In this document: positions 19,401 to 26,174 of the stretch, in pieces
Numbering within the stretch: the stretch's first letter is position 1
How the letters are laid out: every line of letters starts with the position of its first letter
From: UBA9300 sp964577305
GTDB lineage: Bacteria > Bacteroidota > Bacteroidia > Bacteroidales > VadinHA17
Assembly: GCA_964577305.1 (NCBI GenBank)
Contig: CAZNYS010000016.1
Span: 1 to 54,081 of the forward strand
DNA: 54,081 bases
Direction of reading: 5' to 3'
Program-made: the position numbers and the translations under genes
The notes under the pieces: generated by a model
The model's input: the letters and a program-made list of their open reading frames with translations, nothing else
Databases searched by the model: none
What the model was told of the DNA's origin: nothing

Positions 19401-20356
19401 ATGCCACGAATCAGACTGTGACGTGGTCAATTATAAATGGTACAGGTCAGGCAACCATCAGTGCCACGGGACTTGTGACAGCCATTGCCAATGGGACCGT
19501 TACAGCAAGGGCAACAGCAAATGATGGCTCAGGGATTTACGGGACACTTGAAATAACGATCTTGAACCAGGTAATACTGGTAACAAGCATAACGATAACC
19601 GGCGAAGGAGGTTCTACAACAATAAGCACTGATAATGGTACTCTCCAGTTATATGCAAACATATTGCCTTCAAATGCCACGAATAAGACAGTTACATGGT
19701 GGATATCTGATATAACAGGTCAGGCTACTATCAGTCCTGCAGGGCTGGTTAGAGCAATTGCCAGTGGTACGGTTAGAGTAATGGCAACAGCAAATGATGG
19801 CTCAGGTGTTTATGGGACACTTGAAATAACAATTTCGAACCAGCAGACTATTCCTGTCACAGGAATAACTATAACAGGAGTTGGAGGATTAACATCGATT
19901 ACAGAAGAAAATGGAACTTTGCAACTTATTGCAACCATTACACCGTCAGATGCTACGAACCAGACTGTGACCTGGTTAATTGTCGATGGAACAGGGCAGG
20001 CAACTATAAACGCCACAGGGCTTGTGACAGCCATAAGTGAAGGAGAAGTAACAGCTATTGCTACTGCTAATGATGGTTCCGGGGTTACCTCAACCCTGGG
20101 AATAACCATAGAATATATGCATTTTAATGATTTCAGTATAGTTGTACGTGATGATTATGTTGAAGTCTATTTTAATGAGGACCATTCAGGATATCAATTA
20201 AGTTTATATAACCTTATGGGGGAACTGAAACAGAAGAAAATAATTAGTGGTGCTTCCTGCCAGTTTGATAAAGCACTTCTCCCTCGGGGAGTATACATAG
20301 TTGTACTTTCATCTTCAATGATACATAATGTTGAAAAATTCATAATATCTAGATAA
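16421..20356 (+). CDS. Giant exported protein: SGNH-like N-terminal domain, ten BIG2 Ig-like repeats, T9SS sorting domain
   Basis: 1311 residues. A signal peptide (about 1-20) is followed by a domain of about 300 residues with GESHS (Ser53) near its start and GHISEAGA (His296) near its end. This layout recalls SGNH/GDSL hydrolases, but the full set of blocks is not evident, so catalysis is a guess. Residues about 325-1230 are ten tandem Ig-like BIG2 units of about 91 residues, ending with a set of 80 residues (LYNLMGELKQKK, LPRGVYIVVL, EKFIISR) that is a T9SS type A sorting domain. The expected fate is export through the outer membrane and attachment at the surface or release. It is likely an adhesin-like or enzyme-bearing surface protein. 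It stands alone, 148 bp after the AGCS gene. Confidence 0.85.
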   Translation: MKKAFILLVYIQFSLVNYGQIIADHTVVDKFDEIPQVYIDEVKKMMVAFMGESHSAAYRTGMELLEQDYPEYACNVSTAEGYTDQYVRVEDFGWVGEHIWFTWFAYDEGSRPYPYSEEITNAITSYNDDGHPFSALGFGWCGDMVIDGGNASEDTDPVYGVHWYGASSGGPDGNLCWGLDAEDYAITGNRVNLETYLGAMEDYIAHCASESPTTRMVFTTGPVDYEGDWVGEAAYQGHIKHEAIRDYVYADATRILFDYADILCHDDDGSLTTDTWNGHIFPSITPTNEMPLATGHISEAGAIRLAKAQWWMLAKIAGWTGGNIPVTDITVTGAGGSTTISTINGTLQLYAAIEPSDATDKTVTWSISEGTGQATISSTGLVTAIANGTVTARATANDGSGVFGTLVITISNQFVPVESIIVTGAGGATLISTIGGTLQLSTEITPSDATNKTVTWSIINGTGQATINSTGLVTAVANGTVTARATANDGSGVYGELVITISNQVIPVTSITVTGAGGSTIINTDDGTLQLNAAISPANATDKTVTWSIIDGTDEATINSTGLVTAIDNGTVTARATANDGSGVFGELVITISNQIIPVESITVTGAGGSTIINTDDGTLQLNTTVLPANATNQTVTWSIINGTGQATISTTGLVTAIDNGTVTARAIANDGSGVYGTLLITISNQVIPVESITVTGAGGSTTISIDNGTLQLYKAILPADATNQTVTWSIINGTGQATISTTGLVTAIANGIVTARATANDGSGVYGELVITLSNQVVPVESIILTGAGGATLINILGGTLQLSAEIIPSNATNKTITWSIINGTGQATISSTGLVTAVDNGTVTARATANDGSGVFGTLLITISNQVIPVTNITVTGAGGSTTINTDNGTLQLNADISPTNATDKTVTWSIINGTGQATISSTGLVAAIANGTVTARATANDGSGVYGTLLITISNQVVSVEGITVTGAGGTTLINTKGGTLQLSAEIAPSDATNQTVTWSIINGTGQATISATGLVTAIANGTVTARATANDGSGIYGTLEITILNQVILVTSITITGEGGSTTISTDNGTLQLYANILPSNATNKTVTWWISDITGQATISPAGLVRAIASGTVRVMATANDGSGVYGTLEITISNQQTIPVTGITITGVGGLTSITEENGTLQLIATITPSDATNQTVTWLIVDGTGQATINATGLVTAISEGEVTAIATANDGSGVTSTLGITIEYMHFNDFSIVVRDDYVEVYFNEDHSGYQLSLYNLMGELKQKKIISGASCQFDKALLPRGVYIVVLSSSMIHNVEKFIISR
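17394..20110 (+). repeat. Ten tandem DNA repeats of about 273 bp encoding BIG2 domains
   Basis: Units begin near 17394, 17661, 17935, 18208, 18481, 18755, 19027, 19300, 19573 and 19849. Each encodes VTGAGG, GTLQL, ATNxTVTWSI, GTGQATI, TGLVTAI, GTVTARATANDGSG and ITISNQ. Similarity is high at DNA level, including synonymous positions, in units 1-8 and lower in 9-10, which suggests recent duplication or gene conversion. The residue after GTLQL follows the order Y, S, N, N, Y, S, N, S, Y, I. Confidence 0.92.
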
Positions 20357-20462
20357 TACCATAATTCTTGTAAAATGGGATTATCTTTTGTTTTATAAGA
20401 ATCTTCTCAGTAATCATGCTTATTTTTCGTATATTGCAGTGTCTCACTGCAAAAATTATATT

Positions 20463-21311
20463 ATGAAATTCAGAAAGTTCCTGAAACAATGGCTGGGCTA
20501 TAGCAGGAGGGAAAGAGCGGGTTCGATGGTGCTGCTTTTGATACTGGTGATGGTTCTTGTTGTAAGAACAGTAAGAACAAATGACACGCTTTTAGATAAT
20601 AAGGTTGAGGCTAAGGTTAAGGTTAAGGCTAAGGCTAAGGCTAAGAATGAGGTACCTATTTCGATGGAACGGATCTGGAATCCGCGACAGGTGAATGATG
20701 AAAGAAATGGATTATATGATCCTGAAAGGCTTGGACTGCAACCGAGCCAGGGATACCGGAGCGAGCTTAACGAAGCGACGAAGCGTGGATTACAAAACCA
20801 CCTCATCGATACGAGTCAAATCCACGCCAGCGGGGATACAACACCCTTGTCAGCTAACGCTGACATTCCCCATTGGATTAGCCGAACCCCGCTACACTCT
20901 GGTTTAAAGGGGGAACCTATTGACATTAACCGCGCTGATTCAGCAACCCTGGAAGCATTACCGGGCATAGGCCCTGTACTTTCAGTCAGAATAATAAAAT
21001 ACCGTTATTTGCTTGGTTACTATTACAGGATAGATCAACTGAACGACGTATACGGCCTTGATGAGGGTGTAATTGAGATGAACCGTTACCGGTTTACCTG
21101 CGACAGCACCATGGTAAGAAAAATAAATATTAACACTGCAGCCTACCCTGACCTTTTAAGACATCCATATATAAATCGCAGTCAGGTTGAGGCAATAATC
21201 AGTCACAGGCGATTGTCAGGTTCGTTTGCTGATATTTCCGAACTTATACGTAACAGGATTTTCAACAGTGATGAGTTAATAAGGTTAGAGCCCTACCTGA
21301 AATTAAAATGA
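20463..21311 (+). CDS. Membrane-anchored helix-hairpin-helix (ComEA-like) protein
   Basis: 282 residues from the ATG at 20463. The frame is open to 20388, but MKFRKFLKQWLGYSRRERAG followed by a hydrophobic segment (about 20-37) looks like the true N-terminus. After the membrane segment comes a charged VKVKAKAKAK stretch encoded by hexanucleotide repeats, then a low-complexity region of about 90 residues that overlaps a palindromic DNA segment. The C-terminal half has two to three helix-hairpin-helix units: INRADSATLEALPGIGPVLS, DQLNDVYGLDEGVIE and ININTAAYPDLLRHPYI. Such motifs bind DNA non-specifically, as in ComEA. A DNA uptake or repair role is possible, but no com genes are nearby. Confidence 0.8.
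   Translation: MKFRKFLKQWLGYSRRERAGSMVLLLILVMVLVVRTVRTNDTLLDNKVEAKVKVKAKAKAKNEVPISMERIWNPRQVNDERNGLYDPERLGLQPSQGYRSELNEATKRGLQNHLIDTSQIHASGDTTPLSANADIPHWISRTPLHSGLKGEPIDINRADSATLEALPGIGPVLSVRIIKYRYLLGYYYRIDQLNDVYGLDEGVIEMNRYRFTCDSTMVRKININTAAYPDLLRHPYINRSQVEAIISHRRLSGSFADISELIRNRIFNSDELIRLEPYLKLK
20601..20645 (+). repeat. Hexanucleotide tandem repeat, AAGGYT-type, in coding sequence
   Basis: Seven consecutive six-base units, AAGGTT, GAGGCT, AAGGTT, AAGGTT, AAGGCT, AAGGCT and AAGGCT, followed by AAG. They encode alternating lysine and valine or alanine. The length is a multiple of three, so slippage would add or remove two-residue steps without breaking the frame. Confidence 0.85.
20783..20892 (+). 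repeat. Palindromic segment inside the helix-hairpin-helix gene
   Basis: Several perfect inverted repeats are packed in about 110 bp: GCGTGGATT (20783-20791) with AATCCACGC (20819-20827), GTCAGC (20849-20854) with GCTGAC (20859-20864) around a four-base loop, and GCGGGG (20830-20835) with CCCCGC (20887-20892). The segment is richer in GC than its surroundings and encodes residues with no recognisable domain, between the membrane anchor and the HhH units. It may be an inserted REP-like element that stayed in frame. Confidence 0.5.
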
Positions 21312-21436
21312 AGGCACCCCTTCCCGGGATGATAATCTTTTGCTTTTATGGTATTATTTAATTAAATTTATGATTGAATGAATTACATTATTGCATGGGG
21401 AAATTTAAAGTTGAAGGCAATATTGTGTGATATTTT

Positions 21437-21467
21437 TTTGAAAAAATGATTACACTTACTATCTTTG
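21437..21467 (+). promoter_or_regulatory. Bacteroidota-type promoter of rpsU
   Basis: TTTG (21437-21440), a 19-bp spacer and TATCTTTG (21460-21467) match the Bacteroidota housekeeping sigma consensus exactly. The predicted start leaves a leader of about 25 bases before the rpsU ATG at 21498. Confidence 0.8.
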
Positions 21468-21497
21468 CGGCTCAATTTTAAAAACAATAATTAGAAT

Positions 21498-21689
21498 ATG
21501 ATAATTGTTCCGGTAAAAGAAGGCGAAAACATTGACAGGGCACTGAAGAAGTTCAAACGCAAGTTTGAGAAAACTGGTGTTGTGCGCGAGCTTAGGAATC
21601 GTCAGGCCTATATCAAACCTTCGGTGCGTCGCAGGGAAGAAGTGAAGAAAGCTGTTTATATACAGAAATTACAGGAAGGAGAAGAGTAA
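21498..21689 (+). CDS. rpsU: Ribosomal protein bS21
   Basis: 63 residues, the usual Bacteroidota length: MIIVPVKEGENIDRALKKFK, then the basic KTGVVRELRNRQAYIKPS and an acidic end. bS21 is a 30S subunit protein near the anti-Shine-Dalgarno region. In Bacteroidota ribosomes I recall that bS21, bS18 and bS6 help occlude the anti-SD, which fits the poor SD sequences in this window. It has a near-perfect promoter directly upstream and is followed after 32 bp by the tyrosine recombinase and the hibernation factor genes. Confidence 0.97.
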   Translation: MIIVPVKEGENIDRALKKFKRKFEKTGVVRELRNRQAYIKPSVRRREEVKKAVYIQKLQEGEE

Positions 21690-21721
21690 TTCTGTTTTTT
21701 TTAACCTACAGGGTTCCTTTT

Positions 21722-22633
21722 ATGGTTAATAAGGGATCATTTATTGATTACCTGCGTTTTGAGAAGCATTATTCTCAACATACTGTTCGTTCGTATGATA
21801 ACGATATCGGGCAGTTTTTTTCATTTATAAATATGCATAAAGGCTCTGATAAGATGAGCGATATTAATTCAACAGATGTACGCTCATGGATGATCTTTAT
21901 GCTTGATAAGGGATATTCAACGGTAACTGTTCACAGGAAAATTTCATCGTTGAGGACATTTTTTCGTTTTAATATGAGGGCTGGAGTAATAAAGGTCAAT
22001 CCTGTTGAAAACATTGTTTTGCCAAAAAGGCAGAAACGTCTGCCTGTTTTTGTTGAGGAGGCATCACTGGACAAATTACTTGACCATTACAGTTTTGGAG
22101 AGGAGTACAGCGGAGTACGTGACCGTACCATAATAGAGATGTTATATACAACCGGGATGCGGAAGGCCGAGCTTATTGGCCTTCGTATTGATGATGTAGA
22201 TGCAGGTAACAGGACCGTAAGAGTACTGGGCAAGCGTAACAAGGAAAGAATAATCCCTCTTATAAGTAGTTTTTGTGACAATCTTACGCAGTATATTGAT
22301 ATACGTAATGAGCATTTTCCTGACATTACAGAAAGCTGGTTATTTCTCACTGAAAAGGGGAATAAGTTATATGACAAATTCGTCTACAATACAGTGAAGA
22401 GATATCTTGATATGGTAACCACTATTGAGAAGAGGAGCCCTCATGTGCTGAGGCATACATTTGCAACTCATATGCTGAATCATGGTGCTGATCTCAATTC
22501 AGTAAAGGAAATACTTGGACATGCCAATCTTTCGGCCACCCAGGTATATACTCATAATACATTTGAAAAATTAAAAAAAGTATATAAACAGGCTCATCCC
22601 AGAGCTGATAAAGTTGAGGAGGACAAAAAATGA
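21722..22633 (+). CDS. Tyrosine recombinase of the XerC/XerD type
   Basis: 303 residues. The N-terminal core-binding domain (about 1-90) begins FIDYLRFEKHYSQHTVRSY. The catalytic domain has the arginine in TTGMRKAELIGLRIDDVD, the beta-hairpin lysine in GKRNKERIIPL, HVLRHTFATHML with the His-x-x-Arg pair, GHANLSATQVYTH with the second histidine, and the nucleophilic tyrosine. Length and conserved position in a housekeeping operon suggest a chromosome-dimer-resolution recombinase rather than a phage integrase. Whether it is XerC or XerD cannot be decided here. Its stop codon overlaps the start of the next gene by four bases (ATGA). Confidence 0.93.
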   Translation: MVNKGSFIDYLRFEKHYSQHTVRSYDNDIGQFFSFINMHKGSDKMSDINSTDVRSWMIFMLDKGYSTVTVHRKISSLRTFFRFNMRAGVIKVNPVENIVLPKRQKRLPVFVEEASLDKLLDHYSFGEEYSGVRDRTIIEMLYTTGMRKAELIGLRIDDVDAGNRTVRVLGKRNKERIIPLISSFCDNLTQYIDIRNEHFPDITESWLFLTEKGNKLYDKFVYNTVKRYLDMVTTIEKRSPHVLRHTFATHMLNHGADLNSVKEILGHANLSATQVYTHNTFEKLKKVYKQAHPRADKVEEDKK

Positions 22634-22929
22634 ATATCCAGATCCATTCAGTAAAATTTGACGCAGACAGGAAATTATTGAGATTTATAAATCAGAAGGT
22701 TAAAAAGTTAAGTCAGTTCAGTAATAATATTATTGCTGTTGAGGTATTTTTGCGTTTGACAAAGGATCAGGAAAGGGAGAATAAAATCGTAGAAATAAGG
22801 GTTGAGTACCCGCGTGGACCTTTATTTGCAAAAAAGCAAAGCAAGACCTTTGAAGAGTCAACCGATAATGTTATTGAGGCTTTGAAAAAGCAGATTACCA
22901 AGCAAAAAGAAAAGATGAGGGGAGTGTAG
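22630..22929 (+). CDS. raiA: Ribosome hibernation promoting factor HPF/RaiA family
   Basis: 99 residues, the short form. MNIQIHSVKFDADRKLLRFI, then VKKLSQFSNNIIAVEVFLRL and VEIRVEYPRGPLFAKKQSKT give the beta-alpha-beta-beta-beta-alpha fold of the family. It binds the 30S decoding region and inactivates ribosomes under stress. The start overlaps the recombinase stop codon, which implies translational coupling. It is the last gene before the tRNA cluster and a separate promoter follows. Confidence 0.93.
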   Translation: MNIQIHSVKFDADRKLLRFINQKVKKLSQFSNNIIAVEVFLRLTKDQERENKIVEIRVEYPRGPLFAKKQSKTFEESTDNVIEALKKQITKQKEKMRGV

Positions 22930-22960
22930 ATTTTCTGTCTTAAAAATAATACACTTATAG

Positions 22961-22992
22961 TTTGTTGATTAAATTAAATATTTCTACATTTG
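22961..22992 (+). promoter_or_regulatory. Bacteroidota-type promoter of the tRNA-tuf operon
   Basis: TTTG (22961-22964), a 20-bp spacer and TACATTTG (22985-22992) match the consensus exactly. It lies about 50 bp before tRNA-Thr, so it should drive the four tRNAs, tuf and possibly the genes through nusG. Confidence 0.75.
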
Positions 22993-23044
22993 CAAACCGA
23001 TTTTCAAGGGTGGAAATACTTAATTATTAGCGTTCTTTAAAATT

Positions 23045-23118
23045 GCCGATGTAGCTCAGCTGGTCAGAGCAGCTGATTTGTAATCAGCAGGCCGGGGGTT
23101 CGAATCCCTTCATCGGCT
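23045..23118 (+). tRNA. tRNA-Thr (anticodon TGT)
   Basis: Acceptor arms GCCGATG and CATCGGC pair fully. The D arm is GCTCAGCTGGTCAGAGC, the anticodon stem-loop GCTGA-TTTGTAA-TCAGC carries TGT, and the T loop is TTCGAAT. The T stem has two G-U pairs. The discriminator is T and CCA is not encoded. Confidence 0.96.
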
Positions 23119-23168
23119 CACTGGAAACGATGCAAGTGTATGTCTTACATAGACATCTGAGTTTAAAG

Positions 23169-23251
23169 GGGGAGATACCAAAGCGGCCAACTGGGGCAGA
23201 CTGTAAATCTGCTGTCAAATGACTTCGTAGGTTCGAATCCTGCTCTCCCCA
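23169..23251 (+). tRNA. tRNA-Tyr (anticodon GTA)
   Basis: Acceptor arms GGGGAGA and TCTCCCC pair fully. The anticodon loop holds CTGTAAA with GTA, and a long class II variable arm follows, as expected for bacterial tRNA-Tyr. The T loop is TTCGAAT. CCA is not encoded. Confidence 0.96.
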
Positions 23252-23320
23252 CTGAACAAGGATAATAGGGCCGGCACTTTCGCCGACGGCTATTGAACAC
23301 GGCCTCTGTCGGGGGAATAA

Positions 23321-23393
23321 GCGGGAGTAGCTCAGTTGGTAGAGCATCAGCCTTCCAAGCTGAGGGTCGCGGATTCGAATTCCGTCTCCCGCT
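23321..23393 (+). tRNA. tRNA-Gly (anticodon TCC)
   Basis: Acceptor arms GCGGGAG and CTCCCGC pair fully. The anticodon loop CTTCCAA carries TCC and the T loop is TTCGAAT. CCA is not encoded. Confidence 0.96.
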
Positions 23394-23402
23394 CTATTTT
23401 TT

Positions 23403-23474
23403 GCCGATGTAGCTCAGGGGTAGAGCGTTTCCTTGGTAAGGAAGAGGTCACGGGTTCAATTCCCGTCATCGGCT
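23403..23474 (+). tRNA. tRNA-Thr (anticodon GGT)
   Basis: Acceptor arms GCCGATG and CATCGGC are identical to those of the TGT tRNA at 23045. The anticodon loop TTGGTAA carries GGT and the T loop is TTCAATT. It is the last tRNA before tuf, the same Thr-Tyr-Gly-Thr-tuf order as in Escherichia coli thrU-tyrU-glyT-thrT-tufB. Confidence 0.96.
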
Positions 23475-23524
23475 CAAATTGAATTTTTATAATGAATAAA
23501 TTTTAATATTAATACGTTGGAGTT

Positions 23525-23525
23525 A
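23525..23525 (+). other. Start codon position of tuf, with leader
   Basis: The ATG at 23525 is preceded by TTGGAGTT, a modest Shine-Dalgarno-like sequence, 50 bp after the end of tRNA-Thr(GGT). No other promoter is evident between the tRNA and tuf, so tuf mRNA is probably released by tRNA processing. Confidence 0.5.
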
Positions 23526-24712
23526 TGGCTAAAGAAAAATTTGACAGGTCGAAACCGCACGTAAATATCGGAACCATTGGTCATGTCGACCATGGAAAGA
23601 CGACTTTGACTGCTGCTATCACAATGGTGCTTGCAAAGAGAGGTCTCTCGGAAATAAGAGACTTTGATTCAATTGATAATGCTCCTGAGGAAAAGGAAAG
23701 GGGTATTACAATTAATACAGCTCATGTTGAATACCAGACAGAAAATCGTCACTATGCACACGTCGATTGCCCCGGTCACGCCGACTATGTAAAGAACATG
23801 GTAACAGGTGCTGCCCAGATGGATGGAGCAATTCTCGTTGTTGCAGCAACCGATGGACCAATGCCTCAGACGCGTGAGCATATCCTGCTTGCCCGTCAGG
23901 TTAACGTGCCTAAGATCGTTGTATACCTGAACAAGGTTGACATGGTTGATGATGAAGAGCTCCTAGAACTCGTTGAAATGGAAGTACGTGAGCTTCTTGA
24001 TTTCTACGAATTTGACGGTGATAAAACCCCTGTCATTCTTGGATCTGCGCTTGGTGCACTCAATGGAGATCCAAAGGAGGAAGAAAAGATAATGGAACTC
24101 ATGAATGCTGTAGATGAGTATATTCCAATACCTCCCCGTGATAATGAAAAACCGTTCCTGCTGCCTGTGGAGGATATATTCTCGATCACAGGACGTGGAA
24201 CAGTTGCAACCGGACGTATTGAAACAGGTGTTGTAAATACAGGTGATGAGATTGAAATGATTGGGCTGGGTGCCAACAAAAGAAAAACTGTTTGTACAGG
24301 TGTTGAGATGTTCCGTAAAATTCTTGACCGCGGTGAAGCAGGTGATAACGTTGGTTTATTGCTTCGTGGTGTTGACAAGCGTGAGATAAAGAGAGGAATG
24401 GTACTTGCCAAGCCCGGATCAATCACTCCTCACACCAGGTTCAAAGCCGAGGTTTATGTTCTGAAGAAAGAAGAAGGCGGACGCCATACTCCTTTCCATA
24501 ATAACTACCGTCCTCAGTTCTACCTGAGAACACTTGATGTTACCGGTGAAGTTAAGCTTCCTGAAGGAACAGAAATGGTTATGCCCGGTGACAGGGTGAC
24601 AATAGAAGTATTACTTATTACTCCTGTTGCCATTAACCAGGGACTGCGTTTTGCAATCCGTGAGGGTGGAAGAACGGTAGGAGCAGGCCAGGTAACCGAG
24701 ATTATTGAATAA
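23525..24712 (+). CDS. tuf: Elongation factor Tu
   Basis: 395 residues, full length. The G1 motif is GHVDHGKT, the G3 motif DCPGH, the G4 motif NKVD, and domains 2 and 3 end in GRTVGAGQVTEIIE. It delivers aminoacyl-tRNA to the ribosome with GTP. It is flanked by tRNA genes on both sides (Thr before, Trp after), so its transcript must be cut at tRNA ends. Confidence 0.99.
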   Translation: MAKEKFDRSKPHVNIGTIGHVDHGKTTLTAAITMVLAKRGLSEIRDFDSIDNAPEEKERGITINTAHVEYQTENRHYAHVDCPGHADYVKNMVTGAAQMDGAILVVAATDGPMPQTREHILLARQVNVPKIVVYLNKVDMVDDEELLELVEMEVRELLDFYEFDGDKTPVILGSALGALNGDPKEEEKIMELMNAVDEYIPIPPRDNEKPFLLPVEDIFSITGRGTVATGRIETGVVNTGDEIEMIGLGANKRKTVCTGVEMFRKILDRGEAGDNVGLLLRGVDKREIKRGMVLAKPGSITPHTRFKAEVYVLKKEEGGRHTPFHNNYRPQFYLRTLDVTGEVKLPEGTEMVMPGDRVTIEVLLITPVAINQGLRFAIREGGRTVGAGQVTEIIE

Positions 24713-24770
24713 GATAATTGTTACAGGGATTGTAGCGGGGGGTGATTATACACTCCCTGACAACCGGTAT

Positions 24771-24843
24771 ACGGGTGTAGCTCAGTTGGTAGAGCACTGG
24801 TCTCCAAAACCAGGTGTCGGGAGTTCGAGTCTCTCCTCCCGTG
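24771..24843 (+). tRNA. tRNA-Trp (anticodon CCA)
   Basis: The anticodon stem CTGGT/ACCAG carries loop CTCCAAA with CCA. The T arm is GGGAG-TTCGAGT-CTCTC and the discriminator is G, as expected for Trp. The acceptor arms ACGGGTG and CTCCCGT pair except at position 6-67, where both bases are T. CCA is not encoded. It lies between tuf and secE as in many Bacteroidota. Confidence 0.93.
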
Positions 24844-24858
24844 CAAACTGTTTATGAA

Positions 24859-25053
24859 ATGAAAAAAATCAGGAAATATATAAAGGAGTCATTTATTGAA
24901 CTTATACATAAGGTTACATGGCCAACATGGAGTGAGTTGCAGAACAGTACTACCGTAGTAATGATTGCTTCACTTATTATTGCTCTGGCAGTATGGATTA
25001 TGGACTATGCCTTTGATAATATTATGTCATTTGTATACAGGTTATTATATTAA
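24859..25053 (+). CDS. secE: Preprotein translocase subunit SecE
   Basis: 64 residues from the ATG at 24859. The frame is open back to 24814, but that stretch lies inside tRNA-Trp, so the internal MKKIRKYIKESFIEL is the true start. The conserved amphipathic helix with HKVTWPTWSELQNST is followed by a single transmembrane helix (about 33-53), the minimal one-TM SecE form. It binds SecY in the inner membrane. The nusG gene follows after 15 bp. Confidence 0.96.
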   Translation: MKKIRKYIKESFIELIHKVTWPTWSELQNSTTVVMIASLIIALAVWIMDYAFDNIMSFVYRLLY

Positions 25054-25068
25054 AAAAAGGACGTTCCG

Positions 25069-25617
25069 ATGAGTGAGAATGTAAAGAAGTGGTATGTACT
25101 TCGTGCGATAGGGGGAAAAGAGAAAAAGGTCAAGGAATATATTGAAAGCGAAATTAACCGTCTTGAACTCCAGGATTACATTTCACAGGTACTTATACCG
25201 CAGGAAAAAGTTTATCAGATAAGGGCAGGAAAAAAGATCAGCAAGGAAAGGAACTTTTTTCCGGGGTATGTTCTTATCGAAGCTGCCCTGGTAGGTGAAA
25301 TACCACATATACTGAAGAATATACCGAACGTCATAGGTTTTCTGGGGACAAAGGAAGGTGAACCTGTGCCCCTGAGAAAATCAGAGATTAACAGGATATT
25401 GGGTAAGGTTGATGAACTGGCTGCCAGCGATGAGGAATTAAATGTTCCATTTTATGTTGGTGAGTCGGTTAAGGTCGTTGACGGACCTTTTAACAGCTTT
25501 ACAGGTATTATTGAAGAGGTGAATGATGAGAAAAAGAAGCTCAAGGTTATGGTTAAGATCTTCGGAAGAAAGACACCTCTGGAACTGAGTTTTATGCAAG
25601 TAGAAAAGGAAAGTTAA
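25069..25617 (+). CDS. nusG: Transcription termination/antitermination protein NusG
   Basis: 182 residues. The NGN domain opens WYVLRAIGGKEKKVKEYIES and includes FFPGYVLIE and IPNVIGFLG. The C-terminal KOW domain holds VKVVDGPFNSFTGIIEEV and FGRKTPLELSFMQVEKES. It is the usual single-copy housekeeping NusG, not a LoaP- or UpxY-type capsule regulator, judged by its place between secE and rplK. Confidence 0.97.
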   Translation: MSENVKKWYVLRAIGGKEKKVKEYIESEINRLELQDYISQVLIPQEKVYQIRAGKKISKERNFFPGYVLIEAALVGEIPHILKNIPNVIGFLGTKEGEPVPLRKSEINRILGKVDELAASDEELNVPFYVGESVKVVDGPFNSFTGIIEEVNDEKKKLKVMVKIFGRKTPLELSFMQVEKES

Positions 25618-25711
25618 GGAATTTTTAAATAAAGATATTGGTGGTTACAATAATTATAATGCTTCCTGAGTGACTGCCAAACTCTCGCGTAAACTAAGCA
25701 AAAAGTGAATT

Positions 25712-26155
25712 ATGGCAAAAGAAATTGCTGGAATTATCAAGTTACAAATACGTGGCGGTGCAGCTAATCCATCACCACCTGTGGGCCCTGCACTGGGTGC
25801 CAAAGGTGTTAATATAATGGAATTCTGCAAGCAGTTTAATGCGAGGACCCAGGATAAGGCCGGGAAAGTTATTCCGGTAATAATTACCGTTTATGGTGAC
25901 AAATCATTTGATTTTGTCACCAAAACGCCACCGGTAGCTGTTCAGCTTCTGGAGTCGGCCAAGGTGAAGAAAGGTTCATCCGAATCTAATATCACCAAGG
26001 TGGCATCAGTGACCTGGGACCAGGTGCGTAAGATTGCTGAAGAAAAAATGGAGGATTTGAACTGTTTTACGATTGAATCAGCCATAAGAATGGTAGCTGG
26101 TACTGCCAGAAGTATGGGGATTACTGTCAAAGGTGAATACCCCGGTAGTAACTAA
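25712..26155 (+). CDS. rplK: Ribosomal protein uL11
   Basis: 147 residues. The N-terminal domain contains KLQIRGGAANPSPPVGPALG and GVNIMEFCKQFNARTQ, and the C-terminal RNA-binding domain ends GTARSMGITVKGEYPG. It forms part of the GTPase-associated centre of the 50S subunit. A 94-bp spacer separates it from nusG; I saw no clear promoter or hairpin in that gap. Confidence 0.98.
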   Translation: MAKEIAGIIKLQIRGGAANPSPPVGPALGAKGVNIMEFCKQFNARTQDKAGKVIPVIITVYGDKSFDFVTKTPPVAVQLLESAKVKKGSSESNITKVASVTWDQVRKIAEEKMEDLNCFTIESAIRMVAGTARSMGITVKGEYPGSN

Positions 26156-26174
26156 AAATTTATTAAAGGATAAT

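Noticed and set aside
17394..20110. A CRISPR-like array or minisatellite
   Set aside because: The units are about 273 bp, keep one reading frame and encode Ig-like domains, so this is a coding repeat, not a CRISPR.
21722..22633. The tyrosine recombinase as evidence of an integrated element
   Set aside because: It sits in a conserved housekeeping operon with rpsU and the hibernation factor, with no att-like repeats or phage genes nearby, although tRNA genes follow.
23084..23347. An 87-residue open frame on the minus strand over the tRNA cluster
   Set aside because: It is the reverse translation of tRNA-Tyr, tRNA-Thr and part of tRNA-Gly. Its QDSNLRSHLTADLQSAP-like text is a familiar false protein from tRNA genes.
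24814..24858. Upstream extension of secE
   Set aside because: The extra codons lie within tRNA-Trp, and the internal ATG at 24859 gives the normal SecE start.
26133..26174. Upstream extension of rplA
   Set aside because: It overlaps the end of rplK, and the canonical uL1 start with a Shine-Dalgarno-like AAAGGA is at 26175.
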